Source: Meconema thalassinum (Eukaryota; Arthropoda; Insecta; Orthoptera; Tettigoniidae). Taken from it: a DNA stretch of 64,000 nt. How positions within the stretch are numbered: position 1 is the stretch's first letter; each line of letters begins with the position of its first letter. A program made the translations under genes and the position numbers. Under the pieces are notes generated by a model that was not told the DNA's origin, made no database searches, and worked only from the letters and a program-made list of their open reading frames with translations. This document shows, in pieces, positions 20,361-29,549 of the stretch. The DNA is taken from contig OX336391.1 of assembly GCA_946902985.2 (NCBI GenBank), forward strand, positions 195,240,289-195,304,288. The letters run 5' to 3'.

Positions 20361-20396
20361 CCTTTGCCCCCCAAGGCTGGCTAATACTCGTTTCCC
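20355..20396 (-). promoter_or_regulatory. -1 ribosomal frameshift signal between gag and pol
   Basis: Minus-strand heptamer G GGA AAC (20396-20390) is in gag phase (CAG GGA AAC GAG TAT TAG), ten codon bases before the gag stop. A 7-nt spacer GAGTATT follows, then a 10-bp stem AGCCAGCCTT/AAGGTTGGCT with one G-U pair and an 8-nt loop (20382-20355). Slipping one base back enters the frame that stays open into the protease. G GGA AAC is a known retroviral slippery heptamer. Confidence 0.85.
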
Positions 20397-20602
20397 TGGG
20401 CCGCGCGGTTTTCAGATGACTGATTTCCCGTCGGATACCCTCGGCGGCGGCGATCACCGCAGTCCTTGCTCAGGTGGCCTTTCTTACCGCAGGTCCAGCA
20501 GGTCGGTAGTCCTCTTCCGGGCCGCCTCTCCGGTTGTCTTCCAGCGGTGTCGTTGCTGGTGGCGCCGCGACTATTGAAGAAACGGCTTAGTGCCTCCATC
20601 AA
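20381..20602 (-). CDS. gag: gag nucleocapsid part with a zinc knuckle
   Basis: CX2CX4HX4C knuckle (CWTCGKKGHLSKDC) in an Arg-rich context, the normal RNA-packaging end of gag. It is one frame away from the capsid part (20599-21168), so a 1-nt indel near 20610 has broken gag. It ends at TAG 20381-20383, immediately after the slippery heptamer. Confidence 0.85.
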   Translation of the reverse strand: MMEALSRFFNSRGATSNDTAGRQPERRPGRGLPTCWTCGKKGHLSKDCGDRRRRGYPTGNQSSENRAAQGNEY

Positions 20603-21168
20603 TTCGTCGGCCAGGGGCTTGGTCTTGTTGGTTTTACTGGTTCGTCGACGTCCACTTGACGCACCCGCGCGTGCATTCTAGATTTCTGTTTTGCCGTCTC
20701 GAACTGAAGTGCGTGGCTCAGCGCATCTGCCAGGGTCTTATTGCACGCGAGTCGCAGCGCCTGTTGAGTGTCCGAGTCCCGTAGCCCGTCGGTGAAGGTC
20801 TGCGTCGCAATCTGTTCCAGAAAGTCGGCCGGCGCTGTTGGATAGGCGAGCCTTACGAGGCGTGCGATGTCCATCTCGAACTCCTGCAGGGTTTCCGCGT
20901 TCTTTTGTACCCGGGTCCGAAGCTGCATCTGGTAGGCCTGCTGAAGATGGCTATCTCCATATCGGGACTCCATATGGGCGATTAGTGAAGCGTAGTCCTG
21001 GGATCCAGTCGGGATGGCCTGAAGGACGTTAAGGGCGTCCCCTCTCAGCGCTACAATGAGAGCTGTAGCCTTTTCCGTGCTGTTCCAGTTGTTTATGGAA
21101 CAGGCAGCCTCGAACGGACGTAAGTAGGCGCTCCACGGGACCTTTCCGTCGAAGGTTGGGGGCGTCAC
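20599..21168 (-). CDS. gag: gag capsid-like part
   Basis: 189 codons starting MTPPTFDGKVPWSAYLRPFEAAC, typical of the gag polyprotein in insect gypsy elements (retrotransposon gag domain: WNSTEKATALIVALRGDAL, LMQLRTRVQK-like helices). The true gag starts further upstream (21840). The frame here is bounded by a stop in the upstream repeat region and a frameshift downstream. Confidence 0.75.
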   Translation of the reverse strand: MTPPTFDGKVPWSAYLRPFEAACSINNWNSTEKATALIVALRGDALNVLQAIPTGSQDYASLIAHMESRYGDSHLQQAYQMQLRTRVQKNAETLQEFEMDIARLVRLAYPTAPADFLEQIATQTFTDGLRDSDTQQALRLACNKTLADALSHALQFETAKQKSRMHARVRQVDVDEPVKPTRPSPWPTN

Positions 21169-21208
21169 TCTGCTATGTCCCGTTCCTGATATTCCCGGTG
21201 TAACGGTG

Positions 21209-21470
21209 GGCGGGCGTTGGCGCAGCTCGGCAACTTCCTATTGTAGAGCGTTGAATCTCGCTTCCATCCCCGTCGGCGGGCGTTGGCTCAGCTCAGCAAT
21301 TTCCTTTTGTAAAGCGTTGAATTTCTCTTCCACCCTGTCAGTGGGCGTTGGCGCAGCTCGGCAACTTCCTTTTGTAAGTCGTTGAATTTCTCCTCCTCCC
21401 CCATCAGCGGGCGTTGGCGCAGCTCGGCAACTTCCACTTGTAAGGCGTCGAACTTCTTTTCCACTGCTGT
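21209..21470 (-). repeat. Four 66-bp tandem units inside gag (22-residue repeats)
   Basis: GCGGGCGTTGGCGCAGCTCG recurs at about 21210, 21276, 21342 and 21408, exactly 66 bp apart. Each encodes a heptad-like stretch with AELRQRP. A TAG stop (21240-21238) and at least one indel (near 21335) break the frame. Confidence 0.9.
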
Positions 21471-21477
21471 GACTTCC

Positions 21478-21840
21478 TCACGCAGACCCTGTTCTAATTT
21501 CCTTTGGCTTTCCTCTAATTTCGTCAGCAGACACTCCTCCAGATTTTTCTGACCATCCAGTAGATTTGGCGGTTAGGTCCTCTGCTAACTTATTCTGACC
21601 GTCTTCTAATTTAGAAGTTAGGTCCTCGGCTAAATTATTCTGGCCGTCTTCTAGTTTGGCAGTTAGGTCCTTGGCTAACTTCTTCTGGCCGTCTTCTAGT
21701 TTGGCAGTTAGGTCCTCGGCTAACTTCTTCTGGCCGTCCTCCATCTTCTTCTGGCCGTCCTCCATTTTCTTCTGGCCGTCTTCCATCTTGGCTTCCATGC
21801 CACTAAACTTTTCTAGCAATGCTGCAAATTGCGCTTCCAT
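21478..21840 (-). CDS. gag: gag N-terminus: coiled-coil repeat region
   Basis: Starts MEAQFAALLEKFSG at 21840, the first ATG after the primer-binding site. Three 7-residue units (KKMEDGQ) are followed by four 15-residue units of the type KLEDGQKKLAEDLTA (45-bp DNA repeat, 21580-21790). Charged, Leu-spaced composition suggests a coiled coil. A frameshift near 21560 ends meaningful sequence, so the last 30 residues are out of frame. Confidence 0.75.
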   Translation of the reverse strand: MEAQFAALLEKFSGMEAKMEDGQKKMEDGQKKMEDGQKKLAEDLTAKLEDGQKKLAKDLTAKLEDGQNNLAEDLTSKLEDGQNKLAEDLTAKSTGWSEKSGGVSADEIRGKPKEIRTGSA

Positions 21841-21949
21841 TTAGATGTTTGTCTTGTAAAGGGCATGCACTCACAGGAAAATTAAAAAATGACCTGTTCG
21901 GCTTTTGAAACCAGGACCGTCAGGTGTTGTGCTTGTGTTTGAGTTCGTA

Positions 21950-21967
21950 ATCCGGCTTCTGACACCA
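21950..21967 (-). promoter_or_regulatory. Primer-binding site
   Basis: Two bases after the 5' LTR the minus strand reads TGGTGTCAGAAGCCGG, complementary to a tRNA ending in ...CUGACACCA. The first nine bases would fit a leucine tRNA; the tRNA identity is a guess. Confidence 0.7.
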
Positions 21968-21969
21968 GT

Positions 21970-22772
21970 TGTTACGTGCCACCCCCCTAGTGACACTTTT
22001 GTTAACTGGATTACGGTGGGTTGAAGCACAACACAGATTGTTCCTTTAAATAAATAATTAACTTTATTGCGGCCACAAAGATACACTACTCATCAGCGAA
22101 TACAAGCAATTAGAACCTTACTCCAGTTTCCTCAAGTCTCTTCCTTATGGAGAGCTCTTGGCCCCTTTCACTTGTCAACAAACCACAGAAGTTAATCCGT
22201 CCTAATGAGTCCGGTGGCCTTGACAGAAACTACCTGCACCTCTTCCTTATGTACACAAACTACAGTTACTTACGATAACCTGCTACACGCTGCTTCGCTG
22301 TCCACGAGCTGGGAAACAATGTCACTGGATTTCGTAACTCACACGGCACATCGCCACAATACCTCTGTCGCTCAGTGAAATCACACTCGCTCAAAACACA
22401 GGCAGTCCCCTGTATGCTTCTCACTCCCTCGCTGTCAAGAGAATCGGCTTCACTAGGGGTTTCGCAAGTTACCACACTTCTGTCGCTCAGGATAAACGCT
22501 CGCACTAGCTCGTAAAAACACACACACCCTGCTTGACAGGTCGCTCTTATATAGCAGGCCGGTGATTCAATAAATGCTTCTAGACCCATCCAGGGTTCAC
22601 GGCTTCTCGAGGTTTCCATCACAGGCCGAGTCACGAATATTCAGGACCATCCCTTTGTCCTAGTAGTCCTGTTGCATAAGGCGCACGCAATACACTGAGG
22701 CAGAGCACAGCCCAGCCCGGGGGCAGTTGTGACTCATGCGGCGAGCGATGAAACAAACTCACAGCCGTAACA
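21970..22772 (-). repeat. 5' LTR of the gypsy element
   Basis: 803 bp with the same TGTTACG...CGTAACA ends and promoter features as the other LTR (TATATAAGAG at 22553-22544). Confidence 0.95.
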
Positions 22773-22984
22773 ATATAAATATGCAATTGGATTAACTCAC
22801 GACGGTTACTTGTAGCATTGGCCTTTTAAAATATTTTACGGAAGCTATTCAAATAACTCTACGTAGTGATTTGCTCTCAGAGTTCCCATATCAATGTTCG
22901 AATTGCAGAATAAAAATGTAGAAAAAAGGAAACTCGTATAGTCCGCCGGTCTGGTGCAAGTCCTAGAAATGAACACCGCTTGGA

Positions 22985-23112
22985 TGAATTACAAGCTATC
23001 GATACCATTTTAGTACCTCAAAAAGGAATTAAATTCTTGGCAGGGCAGGGAATCAAACCAGGACGAACGGCGCGATACCCAAGGACTTTAGCAGCTACAC
23101 CACAAGATGGTC
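22985..23112 (-). repeat. tRNA-derived SINE fragment
   Basis: On the minus strand a tRNA-like head with A-box-like GTGGTGTAGCTGC is followed by box-B-like GGTTTGATTCC and then CCTGCCAAGAATTTAATTCC. It is similar in build to 49530-49712. Confidence 0.55.
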
Positions 23113-23700
23113 TCTTTAGTTGTCAACGCAATCGATTTCACGGTACCATGTGACATCTACACTGCCCGAAAAATAACCGTACACATTTCTTCGTATTTTT
23201 GGCAGTACATAGCCCCTGATAAGTTAGGGAGACGGTTCGCATACCATAACCCTAAAGCCGAATAGTTCCAAAAACCAACAAACAAAACAGTTTTAGGCAC
23301 TCGACCGAGAGAAATACCGACAAGTTGGTAGAAAGACAGACAACATATTTTGTAATTTTCAGTGAAACATTGTTTTACAATGAATAGCACTCTTGGTTTC
23401 CATACTGTTGAAATAATGAAAATTGTCCTAAAACTTGAAGACTTAGAAGGGATTTCATGTCAACTAGCTTATTGTACCGTGTATCTTAAGTGTAGATAAA
23501 TTCCACGAGGTACTGTTTCTGGCGATGTATAAAATAAGAATAAAAGACATAAATTACTTAAGGTTGCGTCGGAATATTGTTCCTCTTAAAATCCTGATAA
23601 ATTTTATAACGCATTTTTCTGGAATTCACGTATCCCTGGACAGCATCAATCTAGTCAATTGGTGAATACAGAATCTTGTTATTGAAATAAAGCTTTAACG
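23113..23700. other. Unassigned sequence
   Basis: Nothing recognised; the 77-codon frame at 23157-23390 shows no known motif. Confidence 0.45.
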
Positions 23701-23704
23701 TCCT

Positions 23705-23930
23705 AATGTAGATTTTTTTGGTTCTACCCATAATTTTTCCGGTTGCTATGTGGTAGGGGATGTGGTGAGACAGTTTCCTTGTGGGAATGATATCTTGGAT
23801 AGATGCCCTTCTTGACGCCAATCTCATGAGAGGAGTTAAAGACGAACGAAATTAATGCCGTGAGGTATGGAGTGGCTGTGTGTGGTCTTCCGCGTTCGGA
23901 GTAGTCCGGCCATGCACGTTAACGTTAGTA
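23705..23930. repeat. SINE-like fragment with the GCCCTTCTTGACG motif
   Basis: GATGCCCTTCTTGACGCCAA then GAGAGGAGTTAAAGACGA matches 5165-5230. It is probably the body of a degraded tRNA SINE of the 43925-44155 type. Confidence 0.45.
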
Positions 23931-24029
23931 GCTACCTCGGTTGGTTTGTGACATTAGTAATTAAATTTAACAAAGTATTTTAACCCTCCTGATTCCATTC
24001 TAGCCCCTGTTACTGTCATATGCATGATT

Positions 24030-24615
24030 TCCAATATGCTTGATCCCATATCTAGCCTATTTTCAAGCGACTTCGTTCGCATAATTACGACACAAGAAAT
24101 AAAAACTTAATTTTATAATTTCGGACAGCCGCCATCTTGAGGTTATGTAAACAATTGAACTAAATTAGATGTCAGTGCATCCAATGTGTATAAACATTTG
24201 CTGTACCAAGTTTCACTGCGTTCAGATGGATAAATCGCGAGAAGTCTACATACATGTTTCAACTTCGCTTAGCCACCATGTTCGTATTGTACTTAACAGG
24301 TTTTTGGAAGCCAAGTAGGCTAACTTCTAGTAGTGCTCTTTTATCACCGTATGAAATTTCGGGGTAATATCAGTAATACAGTAGTTTTGGAGATATAGAA
24401 TGCCGGTGATATATTTCACACAGCCGCCATGTTGGATTGGTGTGACGAAATAAAATTTGAAGAGCTCGGTCGGGGTCGGCCAGAATAGTACTATGACCTT
24501 ACCGAGTTTCATTGAAATCACTCCAACTGTTTAGATTTTATTTGGGGGGAGGGGGCACATACACGGACAAAAGGTGATCTCATAAGCCTATTTCTTCATA
24601 AATGAAAATAGGCTA
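24030..24615 (-). mobile_element. Helentron/DINE-like non-autonomous element, family 2
   Basis: Subterminal inverted ends TAGCCTATTTTCA (24053) and TGAAAATAGGCTA (24613). The right end carries a second internal inverted copy forming a hairpin, then CTTATGAGATCACC and a CACACGG stretch. Outside the left inverted end is a small stem ATATG/CATAT. The body contains GCCGCCATCTT and GCCGCCATGTTGGATT. The same organisation, in tandem, is at 39276-40808. Confidence 0.5.
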
Positions 24616-25954
24616 ACAAGCCAGCGCTATAATGAGGCGTACTAGGCAAGGAGAGGTAGTTTGCAATGGCTTTCCTCACTGAGCCGATATAGCAGTACCT
24701 ACACTACGAGAAGAACATCTACAATATCCACAGGCAGTGTCTGTGCCTTGAAGGCCATTATTAGTCTACACCAATCATACCTTAGTAGCCTCCATATAAT
24801 CACAGCCTTGAATAAGACTGAGACATCGATGAAAAGCCATATTTTACTTTAGCCTGTGCCAAGACACAAATGCAATGTACTGCATTAATCTAGAGATGGT
24901 AAATAGGCGGTAGTGCGTGTAACTGTATTTAAAAAGATGTAGCATTGGCGTAGAGCCCCGAGACGTGAACTAAAGTGCTATCCTGTGGCGGGAGTGTGGA
25001 GATACTAGGGGATAAACTACACAGAGGATGGTCACTGTCACTGTCGAGATTAGAACCTTCGATATCCGGGCATGCTGCAGCTTTCCATCGCGGTCATGGT
25101 GAGTAGTTTAACTCACGTGTTACAGTTGAGCATATATTTGAATCCATTTCACGATATTATTATTTTGATCCGGGGTGACATCAAGACGTACCACAATGAT
25201 CCATATAATGAACTCTGGTATTTTCTAGCGTTAACTTAACTGAATAGTCACGTCCACAATCAATACAAGAGTAGGTTCCTTTCTCTAGTTACTGTACTTT
25301 ACTCTTTCCAAAATTCACTTGGACTATTCCAAAAGCGAGCAGAAAACCCGTACATTTAAATATACAAGTGAGACGTAGAGTAACAGAGTGGTTGTGAGTC
25401 CATTTCCCTACCTTCCTTCACGGCCTAACTGCGAAGGGACGGTTTGCTGCGACTGTTCAAATTACATAATGTACATGTTTCATGGATCTTTACAAACAAA
25501 ACTGCTGTGAACGTCTGGACGCCAACATATTTTGTTAGGCAGTCCAATGTCAATTTATTGTCATCAGTCCAGATATGTTATTGATTGCTGTTGTTTTTAT
25601 TTTGTTTCTTGTTGTATTTGATTTTGAGTTTTCGTTTTCCTTCTCGTTTTCATTTTTGTTTTGGGTCTTTGTTTTTGGTTTTGATTTTGGTTTTCGGGTT
25701 TTTAGTTTCCGGTCTGGTTTTGGCATTGCTAAGACTGTATGGCCAGAAAACTATGATTTTAAAGACATTTATGTATTGGCTTAAAGCATAAACAGTAGGA
25801 TACACTAATCAATATAATTAATTAAAAACAGGTCTAGTCAATAATTTACCAGTAGGAAATCACAATTCATCTCTTACACTACGAACAATAAAATTACCAT
25901 TTTATTGCAATAATTATATTGACTAAGAAAAGAATTGTGAAGTGTTATGTTGTC
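24616..25954. other. Unassigned sequence
   Basis: No element ends, RNA genes or credible proteins seen. The T-rich frames at 25575-25791 are a TTTTGG/TTTTCG low-complexity tract. Confidence 0.45.
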
Positions 25955-26345
25955 TCCACCCTTTTTTTTATGGTGTTGAAGCTTGGACGTTGTCGGTAGC
26001 TACGGAAAAGAATATTCGAGCTTTTGAAATGTGCATATACAGGCGGATTCTTAAAATCTCGTGGACTGAACATGTGAGTAATGCCGAGGTTCTTCAGCGT
26101 GTGAGCAGCCAACCTGAGCTGTTAAACACAATTAAGAAGAGGAAATTGGAATACTTGGGACACATGATGAGGAATCCAAAATATCGTCTGCTCTAAGTGA
26201 TACTTATGGGTAAAATTGAAGGTCAGCGTGGACCGGGAAGGAGACGAATAACTTGGGTGGATAAATACACTATTATACATAATTGACAAATACGCTGTCT
26301 GGGGCGTGGTGTAATTCTTAGGCATAGCTGCCCTTGACGGTGGTC
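25955..26345 (+). pseudogene. LINE reverse transcriptase C-terminal fragment
   Basis: Encodes YGVEAWTLSVATEKNIRAFEM, RRILKISWTEHV, RKLEYLGHMMRN and, after a stop, KIEGQRGPGRRRITWVDKY. This is the tail of the endonuclease-reverse transcriptase proteins common in arthropod LINEs. No RT catalytic region is present and the reading is interrupted by stops, so it is a 5'-truncated dead copy. Confidence 0.8.
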
Positions 26346-26690
26346 TCCCTTTCAAATACTAAGTTTCTAAACATTTAAGAGTGAAATATTAAAGTATAAC
26401 AGTATAAAATACAGTTTCCTGGTAAAAATTAATCTTTGTGAAAAAATTAGTTATGAATTTCTCGTATGTATTTTTATGAGCTCTGAATTTACTCTGATCC
26501 CTGTCCATCACTTCTGTTAGCAGGTCTATGCGCGACATAGTCAATGCTTTTTCCTGTACATTGCGCGGTTTGTATCCATGGTTAGCGATACTATTTGGTT
26601 GAACGGTGGTTTGCGTGCAACCTAGATGTGCTCAGTAACTAATCTCCCAGATATGTAAACAATCAGCGGTTGTTTACTTCATGCAATATA

Positions 26691-28154
26691 CACACATCAA
26701 AAAAAGTTTTGCATCACCTCGGTTCCAAGAGTTCCGGAACCGTTAAATACAAAGGGAATAGAGATCAACACAAACAACATTTCAGCTCGTTTTATTGCTC
26801 ATGAGACCCACACATTGCATGTTGTACCATCATACAGCTAGACTTTCAGCATTTGTGGTCCAGATTGCAGTACACACCACTACCTCTAATACCCAGTAGC
26901 ACGTCCTCTTGCATTGATGCATGCCTGTATTCGCCGTGGCATACTATCCACAAGTTCATCAAGACACTGTTGGTCCAAATTGTACCACTCCTCAACGACA
27001 ATTCGGCGTAAATCTCTCAGAGTGGTTGGTGGGTCAAGACGTCCATAAACAGCCCTTTTCAACATATCCCAGGCATGTTCGATAGGGTTCATGTCTGGCG
27101 AACATGCTGGCCACTGTAGTCGAGCGATGTCGTTATCTTGAAGGAACGCATTCACAAGATGTGCACGATGAGGTCGAGAATTGTCGTCCATGAAGACAAA
27201 TGCCTCTCCAATATTCTGCCGATATGGTTGCACTATGGGTCGGAGGATGTCATTCAGGTATCGTAAAGCCGTTTCGGAGCCTTCCATGACCACCAGTGGC
27301 GTACGTCGGCCCCACATAATGCCACCCCAAAACATCAGGGAACCACCACCTTGCTGCACTCGCTGGACAGTGTGTCTAAGACGTTCAGCCTGACCAGGGT
27401 GCCTCCAAACACGTCTCCGACGATTGTCTGGTTGAAGGCATATGCGACACTCATCGGTGAAGAGAACGTGATGCCAATTCCGTGGGGTCCATTCAGCATG
27501 TTGTTGGGCCCATCTGTACCGCGCTGCATGGTGTCGGGGTTGCAAAGCTGGACCTCGCCATGGATGTCGGGAGTGAAGTTGCGCATCATGCAGCCTATTG
27601 CGCACAGTTTGAGTTGAAACACGACGTCCTGTGGCTGAACGAAACGCATTATTCAACATGGTGGCATTGCTGTCAGGGTTCCTCCGAGCGGCAATCCGTA
27701 AGTAGCGGTCATCCACTACAGTAGTAGCCCTTGGGCGGCCTGAGCGAGGCCTGTCATCGACAGTTCCTGTATCTCTGTACCTCCTCCATGTCCGAACAAC
27801 ATCGCTTTGGTTCACTCTGAGACGCCTGGAAACTTCCCTTGTTGAGAGCCCTTCTTGACACAAAGTAACAATGCGGACGCGATCGAACTGCGGTATTGAC
27901 CTTCTAGGCATGGTAGAACTACAGACAACATGAGCAGCGTACCTTCGTCCTGGTGGAATGACTGGAACTGATCGCCTGTCGTACCCCTCCGTCTAATAGG
28001 CCCTGCTCATGCATGGTTGTTTACATCTTTGAGCAGTTTTAGTGACATCTATGAACAGTCAAAGGGACTGTATCTTGGATACAATATACACAGTCAACGT
28101 CTATATGCCGGAGATCTGGGAACCGAGGTGATGCAAAACTTTTTTTGATGTGTG
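26691..28154 (-). mobile_element. Intact Tc1-like DNA transposon
   Basis: TA on both sides (26689-26690 and 28155-28156). Perfect 36-bp terminal inverted repeats beginning CACACATCAAAAAAAGTTTT. 1464 bp with one uninterrupted transposase frame. All parts needed for transposition are present, so this copy could be active or recently was. Confidence 0.95.
26886..27911 (-). CDS. Tc1-like transposase, full length
   Basis: 341 codons. The N-terminal part (1-115) is a paired helix-turn-helix DNA-binding region (RIVTLCQEGLSTREVSRRLRV; second HTH near STQTVRNRLHDA) with GRPR (58-61) between. The catalytic triad is D153 (FTDE), D243 (MDDNSRPHRA) and E278 (PIEHAWD), with 34 residues between the second D and the E (DD34E). 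GGGSLMFWGGI is the usual Tc1 block. It binds the terminal repeats and moves the element into TA sites. There is no frameshift or stop, and the length is normal for the family. Confidence 0.95.
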   Translation of the reverse strand: MPRRSIPQFDRVRIVTLCQEGLSTREVSRRLRVNQSDVVRTWRRYRDTGTVDDRPRSGRPRATTVVDDRYLRIAARRNPDSNATMLNNAFRSATGRRVSTQTVRNRLHDAQLHSRHPWRGPALQPRHHAARYRWAQQHAEWTPRNWHHVLFTDECRICLQPDNRRRRVWRHPGQAERLRHTVQRVQQGGGSLMFWGGIMWGRRTPLVVMEGSETALRYLNDILRPIVQPYRQNIGEAFVFMDDNSRPHRAHLVNAFLQDNDIARLQWPACSPDMNPIEHAWDMLKRAVYGRLDPPTTLRDLRRIVVEEWYNLDQQCLDELVDSMPRRIQACINARGRATGY

Positions 28155-28257
28155 TACATACAATAGCTTTCAACAGCTTTATATGTATCAAGTATTTGTA
28201 TCTTGATACAAATGTTCAAATTGTAGGCCTACAAGTGAATTTTAAAAACCCTAACTA

Positions 28258-28270
28258 TATTATTGAGTAA
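28258..28270. repeat. Target site duplication of the PLE (left)
   Basis: TATTATTGAGTAA, repeated exactly at 32801-32813. Confidence 0.9.
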
Positions 28271-28413
28271 TTGTGGTGTTTGAAGCCATATTTTCAGTGT
28301 TGCCTTAGTAAACAAGTGTTTAGTGCTTTTCAGTCGGTCAACACGAATGTACCCAAAAGAGATGGGTTATGCCCTAATCCTGAAATGAATTACATGAGAT
28401 TAATAAAACACTA

Positions 28414-28454
28414 GGATGACCAGTTTCGATCGTCAAGCGATCATCATCAGATCC
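28414..28454 (-). ncRNA. Hammerhead ribozyme motif in the PLE inverted arm
   Basis: Reverse complement of 32661-32701 with all 41 bases identical. See that entry for the fold. Confidence 0.75.
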
Positions 28455-29114
28455 ATTACACTTAGGCTATAAAATCTATGTTTGAAATACAGGTGAAAAT
28501 ATTTACAATATGTACAATTATTTAGTTGCAGTATTGGTACTGCAACTGTCAGTGTATGCTAAATGCAGTATATATGTTAGGTGAAATGCTAAATGGTGAT
28601 AGCTATCCGGAGATTGTACTTTAGAGAGATTATATGGTTGTAAACTATGGTTAAAGTATAAAATTTTAGGCTAACTACTTATCTGATTGTCTTCCGTACT
28701 ACAGCTACTCGCAGTTTTCGTGTCTACTAGAACTCACTGTGCGGTCGACTGCGGTGGTTATCTTAACGACTGGTTTTTCCCTCCCTTCTCCCCCCTACCC
28801 CTACGTGCTGTGGGGAGTGATCGCGATGTGTTTATGTGAGGTGTTGCCAACCTAGATAAGATGTATGTTATTGAATGAGGTGGGTCTGCAACTATTAAAG
28901 ACCGTGGATTAGCCCTCGCCACGCGTGGAGCATAACCCATTCGAACTAAGCGTTGACGGTCTTATGAGGACGTCCCGGCACCTTTAATACTGCCGCGAAT
29001 ATGGGCCTTGGTTTATTGCAGAAGAAAAGTACATCGTACACCTGATCCAGATAACATTTACCTATTAAAAAACCCCTAATTTCCCCCCTTTTTTTATCTA
29101 GCTTGGCTGTGTCG

Positions 29115-29492
29115 CTAAATTGTGTTTTGTTTCCGACAGGGTGTGTTTTTTAGTAGCGTGAAGAGGGGTGAGCTCTCCATGAACGTGTGTTCATTTAGAT
29201 TGTTGGGATTGTTTCGTTTGGCTAGGTGTATCTCGATTGCTTCCTTTATGTCAAGAGCTCTGCCTTTCGATTCGTGATGGATTATTTTAAGGTCCGACTC
29301 TATGTTGGTAAAGCTGTGCCCTGCGTCACACATATGTTCGCACACGGCTGAATGTGTTCCGTATCTTATCGCATTCCTATGTTCATTATAACGTGTGTCT
29401 ACTCGCCTTCCACTCTGCCCGATGTAATTAGCTTGACAATCGGTGTCTTGGCACGTTATAGAATATACCCCTGACCTTGAATACGGGTCACG
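29115..29492 (-). pseudogene. PLE protein C-terminal fragment in the inverted copy
   Basis: Encodes the last ~125 residues of the PLE protein, including the GIY-YIG block, identical in sequence to the end of the frame at 29550-32000. The RT part is missing because this copy is 5'-truncated at 29492; the few codons beyond belong to the forward copy read backwards. Confidence 0.9.
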
Positions 29493-29549
29493 TCGTGTTG
29501 ACCGACTGAAAAGCACTAAACACTTGTTTACTAAGGCAACACTGAAAAT

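Larger units (their letters stand above)
15940..22772 (-). mobile_element. Ty3/gypsy LTR retrotransposon, complete but inactivated
   Basis: 6.8 kb with LTRs at both ends (15940-16741 and 21970-22772), a 4-bp duplication ATAT (15936-15939 and 22773-22776), a primer-binding site, a polypurine tract and gag-PR-RT-RNaseH-INT order on the minus strand. This is the layout of Ty3/gypsy retroelements. By eye the LTRs differ at about 25 positions, near 3 percent, so the insertion is not recent. gag has frameshifts and a stop, pol has two in-frame TGA codons, and the integrase has a catalytic substitution. There is no env-like frame. Confidence 0.95.

Noticed and set aside
25575..25791. Two overlapping hydrophobic/Phe-rich frames
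   Set aside because: Product of a T-rich TTTTGG/TTTTCG tract, no start context or homology signal.
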